The notes: generated by a model from the letters alone, not told the origin. A DNA stretch of 7,919 nt from an uncultured Chloroflexota bacterium (GCA_937864975.1 CALMDI010000792.1:1-7919); one strand, 5' to 3'; positions 1-5,655 are shown, counted from the first letter of the stretch. Program-made: numbers and translations.

Positions 1-30
1 AAACAAAGGGGCGCGCCGCGGCGCGCCCCT
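1..30 (-). terminator. Rho-independent terminator of the S41 protease gene
   Basis: Bases 7-30 form a perfect 24-base palindrome that folds as a 10-bp stem (7-16 with 21-30) around a CGCG loop. Read on the minus strand it is followed directly by a T-rich run (TTTGTTT, with T7 overlapping the stem end). It lies 22 bases beyond the stop codon of the leftward protease gene. On the plus strand no T-run follows, so it is a one-way terminator for the minus strand. The stem contains two GGCGCGCC octamers as a by-product of its symmetry. Confidence 0.85.
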
Positions 31-52
31 CGCCTCATCCGACAAGCCAGCG

Positions 53-2395
53 TTACTCGGCTTCGACGACGGTGAGATCGTAAGTGCCTTCGCCGCTGTC
101 TTCAAACGTCGCGACTTCGATCACGATCGTCGAGCCAGCGCTCACGTCCAGCCCTTCGACTGCCGAATTGAACGTGTCGCCGGAAGCGTCGTCGTTTTCG
201 GCGACGATGTTGCCGTCTTCGTCGTACACGCGCAGAACGGTGTCAAATGAGCCGGTTTCGTCGCTCAGGATAACATTCACGGTCACGTCTTCTTCGGCGG
301 TGAAGATGTAGCGCTGGCGGGTGTTGAAGGCAAGATCGCCGGAGACAATCTCGCCCAGCTCAATTTCGCCGCTTTCGGTGACCGCCGCCGAGGAGGATGT
401 CGTGAGGTACTCTTCGGCAGCGGCGACGAGCGCGTCTTCTTCGGCGAACAGCGTCTCTTCGGTTACGGGCACGTCGATGGTAGGCACGACGCCCGTACCT
501 TCGATGATGAGATTGCCCTCGGGGTCAATCGCGCGGACGACCGGGAAATAGAAGCCAAAGTCGCCCGGTAGATAGACAACTTCAATGCCGCCGCCGCCGC
601 CCGCCGTCGGATAGTGCCCCACAACCGCCGCGCGATCTTCAATTCCCATCGCGTAGACGAAATGTTCGCACGCGCTCACGCACGCCGGTCCGGCGATTAC
701 CGCGACCGGTCCCTGATAGCGCTGCTCTTCGGGAGGAAGGAAGAACTGGGTCAGCGAATCGGGGTCGGAGATGAAGTCCTGCGTGTTCTCGTCGAAGATT
801 TCGTCATTATCGACCGGATACGGCTCATTGAAGAAGTAGGCTGCCATCTGGGTGGCAAGGAATCCACTTCCGCCGCTGTTCTGACGCATATCGACGATCA
901 ACCCCGGCACGCCATTCTGATTCATCGTCTGAATCATGCGCTCCCAGAGGTCAATGCTGAGCCGATCATTATCCGAAAAGCTGAGGATTCGCGCGTACCC
1001 ATAGCCGCTCGGCAGAATTTCGTATTCAACCGGAAGCTCGAATCCCGTCAGCCCGGAATTGAACGACGAGAAATTGAAGCTCTCACGCTCCGGGATAGCA
1101 GTCAGCGTCGCCGTCGTCGGTTCGGCGTCGCCCGGATTCTGGAACGTGACCTCGACTTCGCTGTCCACAGGGAAACGCATCGCGTAGCGCAAATCCTGAA
1201 GCCGCTTGTTCTCTGGATTGCTGAACGGTCCGCCCCAGTTATTGTTGATACCGAGCGCGTCACCTATGGGTAAGCCATTAAGCTCAAGGATTTCCGCGCC
1301 CAACTCGATGCCCGCTTCCGCCGCCGGACCGCCTTCGAGGACGAAATTCACTACCGTCCGCTCGTCGTCAAGCTCGCGGATCGCCATGCCAATGCCGCCG
1401 GTGGTTTCTTCCTGGAAGCGCGTGAACAGCGAATCGGTGAAGTCGGTGTAGACGTGAATATCCGGGATCGCCCACGTGAACTGCTGGATCGCATACTCGA
1501 AGGCTGCCTGATCGTCGTCGGCTTCCGCCGCCTCGACCAGCGGGCGGAATTCTTCGCTCAGGGCATCCCAGTCAATTTCCTTCAGTTCGGTATAGGCATA
1601 TTCAACACGCATCTTATCGACCAGAGCGTCGAAGGCTTCGGTGTAGGACAGGTCGGAGAAATCATCCACTTCCGACGCTTCCCCTTCGATCAGGTCAATC
1701 CGCGCGTCCTTCTCGCGGCTGAAGGTGAACGGATCGGTGTCCAGATTCACAATCGTCCAGCCCTCCGGGACGCGGACGACGGGATCATCGTCGGTGAACA
1801 GCATCTCGTCGTCGCCAAAGCCCGACGGGAAACCCTGCTGATCGTCCGGCGCATAGATGACCAGCGTTCCGCCGCGATATTCGTAGCCATCGGAAATGTC
1901 CGGGTCAACGCGGGTCGAAGCATATGCCGTCGACCAGCCGCCGCCGTAGAGATCGCGCTCTTCCAGGTAAGCGTCGCCAAAGACGTTGTTCCAGTAGGCG
2001 ACGGCGTACACCATGACGCCCTCGTCATTTTCGCCGTCCTGATCGACGTCACGCAGCGTTCCCTGCGGCTCGATGGGCACGGAGATGGAGTAGGTGAAGG
2101 GCGAGGTCAGAAAATCGGACGTGATTTGCCCAAGCACCTGCGACTCAATCGGCATCAGATAGCCGCGGTCGCGGTCGACAAAGCCCGCCTGGTCTTCGAG
2201 GATGACCATCGGCTCTTCAACACCCGATACGAGGAAGGGGTTGGTGTAGACGACCTCGCCGGTAATGGCGACCGGACCGCCCTCATCGTTCTCGATCTCT
2301 GCCATCGGCAGGTCGGCGTCTTGCGCGACGAGCGGAAGTGAAGTTCCGACCAGCGCGAGCGTGAATAAAAGCATCAGCAAAACATGGCGTTGCAT
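53..2395 (-). CDS. Secreted S41-family (tricorn/CtpA-like) serine protease with PDZ and C-terminal PPC domain
   Basis: A 780-residue protein predicted to be exported and to cleave proteins or peptides outside the membrane. Residues 1-24 are a signal peptide (hydrophobic core, likely cut after LVA) with no lipobox Cys. Residues about 40-235 are an acidic, probably beta-rich region I cannot assign; it holds a DxDxDGxxD calcium-type loop (D116, D118, D120, D124). Residues about 245-330 look like the helical S41 N-terminal part with a DIHVY motif (H314). A PDZ-like segment follows (about 332-435, GGIGMAI and GGPAAEAGI). The S41 core runs about 455-645: a GYARI strand, VDMRQNSGG (501-509), the VSACE nucleophile motif with Ser574, and GTGVVPTIDV (633-642). 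Where CtpA/Prc proteases have their catalytic Lys, about 25 residues after the Ser, this protein has a glycine run (599-603), so a tricorn-type Ser574/His314 arrangement is more likely. Residues about 677-778 match a bacterial pre-peptidase C-terminal (PPC) domain (FDTVLRVYDEDGN, 718-730). The ATG is preceded by AGGAA six bases away. Class is confident; substrate is unknown. Confidence 0.93.
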   Translation of the reverse strand: MQRHVLLMLLFTLALVGTSLPLVAQDADLPMAEIENDEGGPVAITGEVVYTNPFLVSGVEEPMVILEDQAGFVDRDRGYLMPIESQVLGQITSDFLTSPFTYSISVPIEPQGTLRDVDQDGENDEGVMVYAVAYWNNVFGDAYLEERDLYGGGWSTAYASTRVDPDISDGYEYRGGTLVIYAPDDQQGFPSGFGDDEMLFTDDDPVVRVPEGWTIVNLDTDPFTFSREKDARIDLIEGEASEVDDFSDLSYTEAFDALVDKMRVEYAYTELKEIDWDALSEEFRPLVEAAEADDDQAAFEYAIQQFTWAIPDIHVYTDFTDSLFTRFQEETTGGIGMAIRELDDERTVVNFVLEGGPAAEAGIELGAEILELNGLPIGDALGINNNWGGPFSNPENKRLQDLRYAMRFPVDSEVEVTFQNPGDAEPTTATLTAIPERESFNFSSFNSGLTGFELPVEYEILPSGYGYARILSFSDNDRLSIDLWERMIQTMNQNGVPGLIVDMRQNSGGSGFLATQMAAYFFNEPYPVDNDEIFDENTQDFISDPDSLTQFFLPPEEQRYQGPVAVIAGPACVSACEHFVYAMGIEDRAAVVGHYPTAGGGGGIEVVYLPGDFGFYFPVVRAIDPEGNLIIEGTGVVPTIDVPVTEETLFAEEDALVAAAEEYLTTSSSAAVTESGEIELGEIVSGDLAFNTRQRYIFTAEEDVTVNVILSDETGSFDTVLRVYDEDGNIVAENDDASGDTFNSAVEGLDVSAGSTIVIEVATFEDSGEGTYDLTVVEAE

Positions 2396-2426
2396 ACGTT
2401 ATTCCTTTCGTAACCGATGGTGAAAA

Positions 2427-2455
2427 ATTATCATGGATACCCTGTCGAGTGGCAA
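2427..2455 (-). promoter_or_regulatory. Sigma70-type promoter of the S41 protease gene
   Basis: On the minus strand, TTGCCA (2450-2455) and GATAAT (2427-2432) each match five of six consensus bases and are separated by exactly 17 bases. The predicted start of transcription is near 2420, giving a leader of about 25 bases that contains the AGGAA ribosome site at 2402-2406. The promoter lies in the 78-base gap downstream of the lipoprotein gene. The protease can therefore be transcribed separately from the PLAT/lipoprotein pair. Confidence 0.65.
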
Positions 2456-2473
2456 GCGCTTCTCACCGAGTCT

Positions 2474-2923
2474 TTAGTTGTCCTCGGTCGCCTGCGGCGT
2501 CAGCGCCGTGGTATCGGCGTCGGGCGGCAGCACGTTGACGAGAATCGTTTCCGGGTCGCTTTGCGTGCCGTCGGGACGATAGGCGATTGCCGTCAGCGTA
2601 TGCCGTCCCTGACCCTGCGCCAGCCAGTTCATACGCACGGTGAACACAGGCACGGCGGCGCTGATATCGGGACCGCGCTCGTTGACGAGCTGATCGTCCA
2701 CCAGCAGCTCGATCCGCGAAATGCCGATGCCCTGATCCGTCCCGACAATGTCGATCTGCAAGTCTGTGGCTTCGACCACCGTGCTCTCATTCGCCGGGTA
2801 CAGGAACTCGACCGTCGGCAGGTCGGGGGGCGGCGTTGGTGTGGCAACAGGACCTTCGCTCAGGTTGCACGCGGCGAGCGCCGCGACAAGGACGATCCAC
2901 AGGAGAATTATGCGGTAGCGCAT
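2474..2923 (-). CDS. Ig-like-domain lipoprotein
   Basis: A 149-residue predicted lipoprotein anchored on the outer face of the membrane. The N-terminus is a short basic stretch (MRYR), a hydrophobic helix and a lipobox LAAC with the lipidated Cys at residue 19. A Thr/Pro linker (ATPTPPP, about 27-33) follows. Residues about 37-138 form a probable beta-sandwich of the bacterial Ig-like type, with VEFLYPANESTVV at the start, GISRIELLVDDQLV in the middle and HTLTAIAYRPDG near the end. A short acidic/Thr tail closes the protein. The frame stays open upstream to 3064, but that extension is Arg-rich shadow sequence. The ATG at 2923 is chosen because it puts the signal peptide at the N-terminus, and a weak AGGAC lies 11-15 bases upstream. 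It starts 16 bases inside the end of the PLAT gene, so translation is probably coupled. Such domains bind or present ligands at the cell surface in other proteins; no specific role can be read here. Confidence 0.86.
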   Translation of the reverse strand: MRYRIILLWIVLVAALAACNLSEGPVATPTPPPDLPTVEFLYPANESTVVEATDLQIDIVGTDQGIGISRIELLVDDQLVNERGPDISAAVPVFTVRMNWLAQGQGRHTLTAIAYRPDGTQSDPETILVNVLPPDADTTALTPQATEDN

Positions 2924-3267
2924 ACGACGCGACGTCCTGCCTCTTCTTCGCCAACCCATTCGTTGAACTCGAATCGCCATTCCTTGCCGCTGGCGATGTG
3001 CTGCACGCGCACCGCCGCCACGTACCAACCGGAGTCGGCGCTGCTGTCGTGACCGACGCAGCACCGCGTCAGCGTCCCAACGTCGGGCGCCTGAACCACG
3101 AACTTATCCGTGCTGTCCTGTTCAAAAGCGAAAATGTCTTCGGGCGGAAGGAGAATCCAGTCGGTTTGCCCGTTTTGCCCGTAGAGCATGAGATAAACAT
3201 TTGAATCGGTGCCGCCCAGGGCTTCATTGCCTGTCGTCACCCAGACCGTATACATTGGTTCCGCCAT
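2908..3267 (-). CDS. Single PLAT/LH2-domain protein
   Basis: A 119-residue protein that is almost entirely one PLAT/LH2 (polycystin-1, lipoxygenase, alpha-toxin) beta-sandwich. Landmarks in order: YTVWVTTGNE (6-15), GGTDSNVYLMLYG (18-30), FEQDSTDKF (48-56), VGHDSSADSGWY (71-82) and the closing EWRFEFNEWV (96-105). In this family the domain typically binds lipids or partner proteins, sometimes with calcium; that is family knowledge and nothing here identifies the ligand. There is no signal peptide or membrane segment, so the protein is predicted to be cytoplasmic unless exported by a non-classical route. The start at 3267 is supported by GGAAAGGAG (3272-3280) four bases upstream; the ATG five codons in is less well placed. 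It is the first gene of a two-gene operon with the lipoprotein, which overlaps its last 16 bases. Three Cys (69, 70, 115) are unusual for so small a domain. Confidence 0.93.
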   Translation of the reverse strand: MAEPMYTVWVTTGNEALGGTDSNVYLMLYGQNGQTDWILLPPEDIFAFEQDSTDKFVVQAPDVGTLTRCCVGHDSSADSGWYVAAVRVQHIASGKEWRFEFNEWVGEEEAGRRVVCATA

Positions 3268-3313
3268 TGCGCTCCTTTCCGTTGCGGCGTGCCGCGGTTA
3301 TTCGCGCGCTATG

Positions 3314-3342
3314 ATTATGAGAGGGATAGGCAGTCGGCGCAA
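3314..3342 (-). promoter_or_regulatory. Probable promoter of the PLAT-lipoprotein operon
   Basis: On the minus strand, CATAAT (3314-3319, five of six consensus bases) is preceded by a weak TTGCGC -35 (3337-3342) at 17-base spacing. Transcription would start near 3307, about 40 bases before the PLAT start codon. It lies back-to-back with the trmD -10 box, so the two transcription units share a region of roughly 60 bases. Confidence 0.45.
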
Positions 3343-3363
3343 GGCTTGGTCTGGCGCGAGCGA

Positions 3364-3369
3364 TATAAT
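3364..3369 (+). promoter_or_regulatory. -10 box of the trmD promoter
   Basis: A perfect TATAAT sits 33 bases before the trmD ATG, which would place the transcript start near 3376 and give a leader of about 27 bases. No good -35 hexamer lies at 16-18 bases upstream (the 17-base position reads AAGGCT). The promoter may therefore be weak, activator-dependent, or use another sigma contact. The trmD ribosome site is also weak (GGA at 3391-3393). Confidence 0.5.
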
Positions 3370-3402
3370 CGATGAAATTTTAACAGCCGTGGAATACACC
3401 CG

Positions 3403-4173
3403 ATGCGAATTGACGTTTTGACTCTGTTTCCGGCGATGTTTGAAGGTCCGATGACGGAGAGTATGTTGTGGAAGGCACGGGATCGCGGGCTGCTCGATCT
3501 GCGCCTGCACCAGATTCGCGATTTCACCACCGACAGTCATCGGACGGTGGACGACACGCCTTACGGCGGCGGCGGCGGGATGATTATGAAGCCTGAGCCG
3601 GTGGTCAGCGCCGCGGAATCGGTATTGGGGGATGCGCCGCCCGGCACGCCCGTGATTCTGATGACGCCGCAGGGGCGGGTGTTCTCGCATCAGATTGCCT
3701 GGGAACTGGCGCAGCAGCCGCGCCTGGTCTTCCTGTGCGGGCGCTATGAAGGCGTCGACGACCGGGTGCGGCAGTTGGTCATTACCGACGAGATCAGCAT
3801 TGGCGATTACGTGCTGACGGGTGGCGAGCTTCCGGCAATGGTCGTGATCGACGCGCTGGTTCGCCATATCCCCGGCGTGCTCGGCGCGGAAGGCGCGGCG
3901 GCGCAGGACAGCCACGCCGATGGCGTGCTGGAGGGTCCACAGTACACGCGCCCGCCCGTGTTTCGCGGGCTGAGCGTGCCAAAGGTGCTCGCGGAGGGCA
4001 ACCACGCGGCGGTGGCACGCTGGCGGCGGCGGGAGGGTTTGCGCGCGACGTGGCGCAATCGCCCCGATTTGCTGCTCAAGGCGGCGCTGACCGAAGAAGA
4101 GCAGTATTTGCTGGCGACCTTCGCGGAAGAGGATGCGAAGCAACGAGCGGGCAGCAAAAGCCAAACGACCTAA
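3403..4173 (+). CDS. trmD: tRNA (guanine-37-N1)-methyltransferase TrmD
   Basis: A 256-residue cytoplasmic SPOUT-class enzyme that methylates N1 of G37, next to the anticodon, using S-adenosylmethionine and so preventing +1 frameshifting. The sequence is canonical from end to end: RIDVLTLFPAMFEGP at the start, the substrate loop TPYGGGGGM (52-60), the trefoil-knot SAM site with LCGRYEGVDDRV (111-122) and ISIGDYVLTGGELPAM (131-146), and the C-terminal tRNA-binding domain with GPQYTRPPVF (178-187) and GNH...W. Arg154 and Asp169, the residues implicated in catalysis in well-studied TrmD proteins, are both present. Length is typical for the family, with a short polar tail after about 243. In many bacteria trmD sits in an rpsP-rimM-trmD-rplS operon. 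Here it is alone with its own promoter, next to a divergent PLAT operon. Its stop codon lies inside a 78-bp imperfect palindrome. Confidence 0.98.
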   Translation: MRIDVLTLFPAMFEGPMTESMLWKARDRGLLDLRLHQIRDFTTDSHRTVDDTPYGGGGGMIMKPEPVVSAAESVLGDAPPGTPVILMTPQGRVFSHQIAWELAQQPRLVFLCGRYEGVDDRVRQLVITDEISIGDYVLTGGELPAMVVIDALVRHIPGVLGAEGAAAQDSHADGVLEGPQYTRPPVFRGLSVPKVLAEGNHAAVARWRRREGLRATWRNRPDLLLKAALTEEEQYLLATFAEEDAKQRAGSKSQTT

Positions 4174-4248
4174 CGCGAGGGCGCTAAGATGCAACGGCAC
4201 AACGAGAAATTTTTGCTTGCGTCTTTGCTTCTTTGTGCCCTTGCGTTA
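4171..4248. repeat. 78-bp imperfect palindrome at the 3' end of trmD
   Basis: The segment 4171-4210 and the reverse complement of 4209-4248 agree at 30 of 40 positions, beginning with TAACGC on each arm and meeting at an AT-rich centre (AAATTTTT). As RNA, four of the ten differences are G-U wobbles, so a long bulged hairpin is possible. The arms consist of GCAAAGA/CGCAAGG-type words, which I recall as characteristic of interspersed intergenic repeats in environmental bacteria; I cannot check this here. The trmD stop codon (4171-4173) is the first three bases of the left arm. It could act in transcription termination or mRNA protection, or be an immobile remnant of a small palindromic element. 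No T-run follows immediately. Confidence 0.7.
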
Positions 4249-4268
4249 ACTCTTTTGCTTTCGTTTGT

Positions 4269-4303
4269 AGCTGAAAGCTGCCTGCTGACCGCTAATCGCT
4301 TCC
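4269..4303. repeat. Degenerate 7-bp tandem repeat (NGCTGAN type)
   Basis: Five consecutive heptamers keep GCT at positions 2-4: AGCTGAA, AGCTGCC, TGCTGAC, CGCTAAT and CGCTTCC. The array starts 20 bases after the palindrome and ends 8 bases before the -35 box of the roadblock promoter. It has no coding role: both strands of this gap read as low-complexity peptides without family resemblance. It could be a decayed simple repeat or a binding array near the promoter; the sequence alone does not decide. Confidence 0.6.
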
Positions 4304-4311
4304 CCTTAACG

Positions 4312-4340
4312 TTGAGCCGCCTTCCATCTTCGGTTATACT
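4312..4340 (+). promoter_or_regulatory. Sigma70-type promoter of the roadblock gene
   Basis: TTGAGC (4312-4317, four of six) and TATACT (4335-4340, five of six) are separated by 17 bases. Transcription would start near 4347, giving a leader of about 66 bases before the ATG at 4413. The leader holds a small CACC-CCC-GGTG hairpin (4390-4400) whose 3' arm touches the ribosome site, which might slightly hinder loading of ribosomes. Confidence 0.65.
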
Positions 4341-4399
4341 TTCCATGAACAACGAACACGGCGAACCCTTCAGCCCTGTGCGCCGGCATCACCCCCGGT

Positions 4400-4404
4400 G
4401 GAGG
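4400..4404 (+). promoter_or_regulatory. Ribosome binding site that fixes the roadblock start
   Basis: GGAGG at 4400-4404 lies eight bases before the ATG at 4413. This is ideal spacing, and it argues against the in-frame GTG at 4398, which overlaps the ribosome site itself and would add five residues (MEACV) not expected in this family. Confidence 0.8.
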
Positions 4405-4412
4405 CTTGCGTT

Positions 4413-4814
4413 ATGGCACAGCAGTATCGCAGTGAACTTCTCGAACGCACGCTCAAGACGCTCCACATTGCCGTCGACGGGGTCAAAGCCTCGGTGGTCG
4501 TCAACATCGATGGGCTGTTGGTGGCGGCGTTTCCGCCGGGGAATGAGGACAACCCCTATGAAAACCCAACGAGCAGCCCGCAGGTAGCGGCGATGTCCGC
4601 GACGCTGATTGGATTGGCGGAGCGCACGCTTGGACGACTGGCGCAGGGCGAAATGCAGCGGCTTCTCATCGAAGGGGAGCATGGGGTGATCGTGGTGTAT
4701 CCTGCCGGACGCGCGTCCCTCGCCGTCCTGGTGGATAAGCAGGCTCGCCTGAGCCACATCCTGTATGCGGCGAAGAAAGCCGCCGCCGAGGTCGAGCAGG
4801 TGCTCGGCGCTTAG
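4413..4814 (+). CDS. Roadblock/LC7 (MglB-like) domain protein
   Basis: A 133-residue soluble protein consisting of one roadblock/LC7 fold. Visible family features are the first helix (LLERTLKTL, 9-17), the strand pair VDGVKASVVVNIDGLLVAAF (21-40), the long central helix (about 57-78, AAMSATLIGLAERTLGRL), strands RLLIEGEHGVIVVYP (83-97) and SLAVLVD (102-108), and a final helix LSHILYAAKKAAAEVEQVL (113-131). These proteins dimerise and in bacteria commonly act with Ras-like small GTPases as GTPase-activating or adaptor subunits (MglB with MglA). An acidic, Pro/Asn-rich loop (about 41-56) between the second strand and the central helix is longer than I would expect. No GTPase gene lies in this window, so its partner must be elsewhere. 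It has its own promoter, and it converges on the FHA gene with 11 bases between stop codons. Family is confident; cellular role is not known. Confidence 0.93.
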   Translation: MAQQYRSELLERTLKTLHIAVDGVKASVVVNIDGLLVAAFPPGNEDNPYENPTSSPQVAAMSATLIGLAERTLGRLAQGEMQRLLIEGEHGVIVVYPAGRASLAVLVDKQARLSHILYAAKKAAAEVEQVLGA

Positions 4815-4830
4815 CTGTCGCGCCGTTATT
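4805..4830 (+). terminator. Possible weak terminator between the convergent roadblock and FHA genes
   Basis: A perfect 6-bp stem CGGCGC/GCGCCG (4805-4810 with 4820-4825) encloses a nine-base loop containing the roadblock stop codon, and is followed on the plus strand by TTATT. The T-run is short and the loop is long, so efficiency would be modest. It overlaps the end of the FHA gene; on the minus strand it is not followed by Ts. Confidence 0.35.
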
Positions 4831-5548
4831 GCCCCTTTGCGCCCGTCTGGAAATAGACGTGCAGCGTCATTCTTCCCAGACAGACTTCGTCCCCGTCGTG
4901 TAACAGGTACGGCTGGTGCGCGGTGAGGCGGGAACCGTTGATGAACGTGCCGTTGCTGCTGCCGAGATCGACCAGCTCAAGCGAGCTGTGGTTCCGGCGA
5001 AACGCGGCATGTTGACGGCTGACGCCCATGCGGTACGCCGCGTAAGCGCTCAGGTCGACGTCGGGCACGGCGCTTGAAATAGGGTCGCGACGCCCGATAA
5101 TCGTCTTTGACGAGGGGAAAACGACGACCGGGGTAGGTGAGCCTTCGATCTCAAGGCGCAGGAGCATTTCATCCTCGAACAAGTCCGAGCCTATCGACAC
5201 GGCGGGTTTCGGCGCGCTTGCCGTTTCCGACGCCGGATTGTTCAGCGACGGTAATTTCTTAATCACCGGCAGGGGATGGACAAATGTTTGCTCCGCGTTT
5301 TCGGGTATGAACGTATTGGCGTCATCTGCGACGTACGTTGGCATCGGCGGCATCGTTTTAGGCTCGTCTGCCACGCCCTCAATCCTTGCGAGGATGCTCG
5401 GCTTACGCTCGTCTCTGGTCGTATTGCCGCTGGCAAGCGTCGTGCCGCATTTGATGCAGGCTCGCTGCGTCGGCGTGTTGCGAAAGCCGCAGACCGAGCA
5501 GACCTGAAGCGGAACCGTTTGCGTGTCGAAGCGAGATTGCTCTGCCAT
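4826..5548 (-). CDS. Zinc-ribbon and FHA-domain protein
   Basis: A 240-residue cytoplasmic protein that probably binds phosphothreonine-containing partners. Residues 17-34 form a small zinc ribbon with two CxxC knuckles (C17/C20 and C31/C34). Residues about 40-120 are a low-complexity Pro/Ser/Glu-rich linker that should be disordered and that carries several Thr residues which could be phosphorylated. The C-terminal FHA domain (about 127-235) has the family's key elements: TIIGRRD (149-155), GVSRQHAAFRR (175-185) and DLGSSNGTFING (194-205), with the Arg, Ser-Arg-x-His and Ser-Asn-Gly positions of the phosphopeptide pocket all present. There are no membrane segments. The start is supported by AGAGGGA (5554-5560) five bases upstream of the ATG. 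The zinc ribbon plus FHA layout is common in Chloroflexota and actinobacterial signalling proteins working with Ser/Thr kinases. No kinase is encoded here, so the partner is unknown. Confidence 0.95.
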   Translation of the reverse strand: MAEQSRFDTQTVPLQVCSVCGFRNTPTQRACIKCGTTLASGNTTRDERKPSILARIEGVADEPKTMPPMPTYVADDANTFIPENAEQTFVHPLPVIKKLPSLNNPASETASAPKPAVSIGSDLFEDEMLLRLEIEGSPTPVVVFPSSKTIIGRRDPISSAVPDVDLSAYAAYRMGVSRQHAAFRRNHSSLELVDLGSSNGTFINGSRLTAHQPYLLHDGDEVCLGRMTLHVYFQTGAKGQ

Positions 5549-5567
5549 ACAATTCCCTCTGAAGAGG

Positions 5568-5596
5568 ATATTTATTCACGTAGCTTTCATTGTAAA
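5568..5596 (-). promoter_or_regulatory. Tentative promoter of the FHA gene
   Basis: On the minus strand, TTTACA (5591-5596, five of six -35 bases) is followed after 17 bases by AAATAT (5568-5573, three of six -10 bases); a shift of one base gives TAAATA, no better. The -35 is good but the -10 is poor. Transcription would start only about 13-15 bases before the ATG, just upstream of the ribosome site, so this is a low-confidence call. Confidence 0.25.
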
Positions 5597-5655
5597 GCGT
5601 TGAGTTGCTCATAGTGCGGCTCGATGCTTGAGGTTGTCCGAATTTTGTATGAAAG

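Noticed and set aside
7..30. The GC-rich palindrome as an attachment site or mobile-element end
   Set aside because: Its position just after the protease stop and the T-run on the minus side explain it fully as a terminator.
614..1273. A 219-codon plus-strand frame, rich in Arg and His, opposite the S41 catalytic region
   Set aside because: Composition is that of an antisense shadow and it contradicts the protease reading, which carries recognisable motifs.
1454..2341. A 295-codon open frame on the plus strand opposite the S41 gene
   Set aside because: It lies wholly antisense to a well-supported protease, has no family resemblance and no ribosome site that stands out; long antisense frames are common opposite GC-rich genes.
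2924..3064. N-terminal extension of the lipoprotein frame by 47 residues
   Set aside because: The added part is Arg-rich, overlaps the PLAT gene deeply and would bury the signal peptide and lipobox.
3298..4200. A 300-codon minus-strand frame covering all of trmD
   Set aside because: trmD is certain on the other strand; the antisense product is Arg/His-rich with no known domain.
4171..4303. The repeat-bearing gap as a CRISPR array
   Set aside because: There are no equal-length direct repeats with unique spacers; the structure is one inverted repeat plus a 7-base tandem array.
4170..4352. A 60-codon minus-strand frame in the gap after trmD
   Set aside because: It consists of repeat sequence, has no ribosome site and no resemblance to a protein family.
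4189..4587. A 132-codon plus-strand frame starting with a hydrophobic, signal-like segment
   Set aside because: The hydrophobic start is a translation of the palindrome and heptamer repeats, and the second half overlaps the roadblock gene out of frame with Arg/Ser-rich nonsense.
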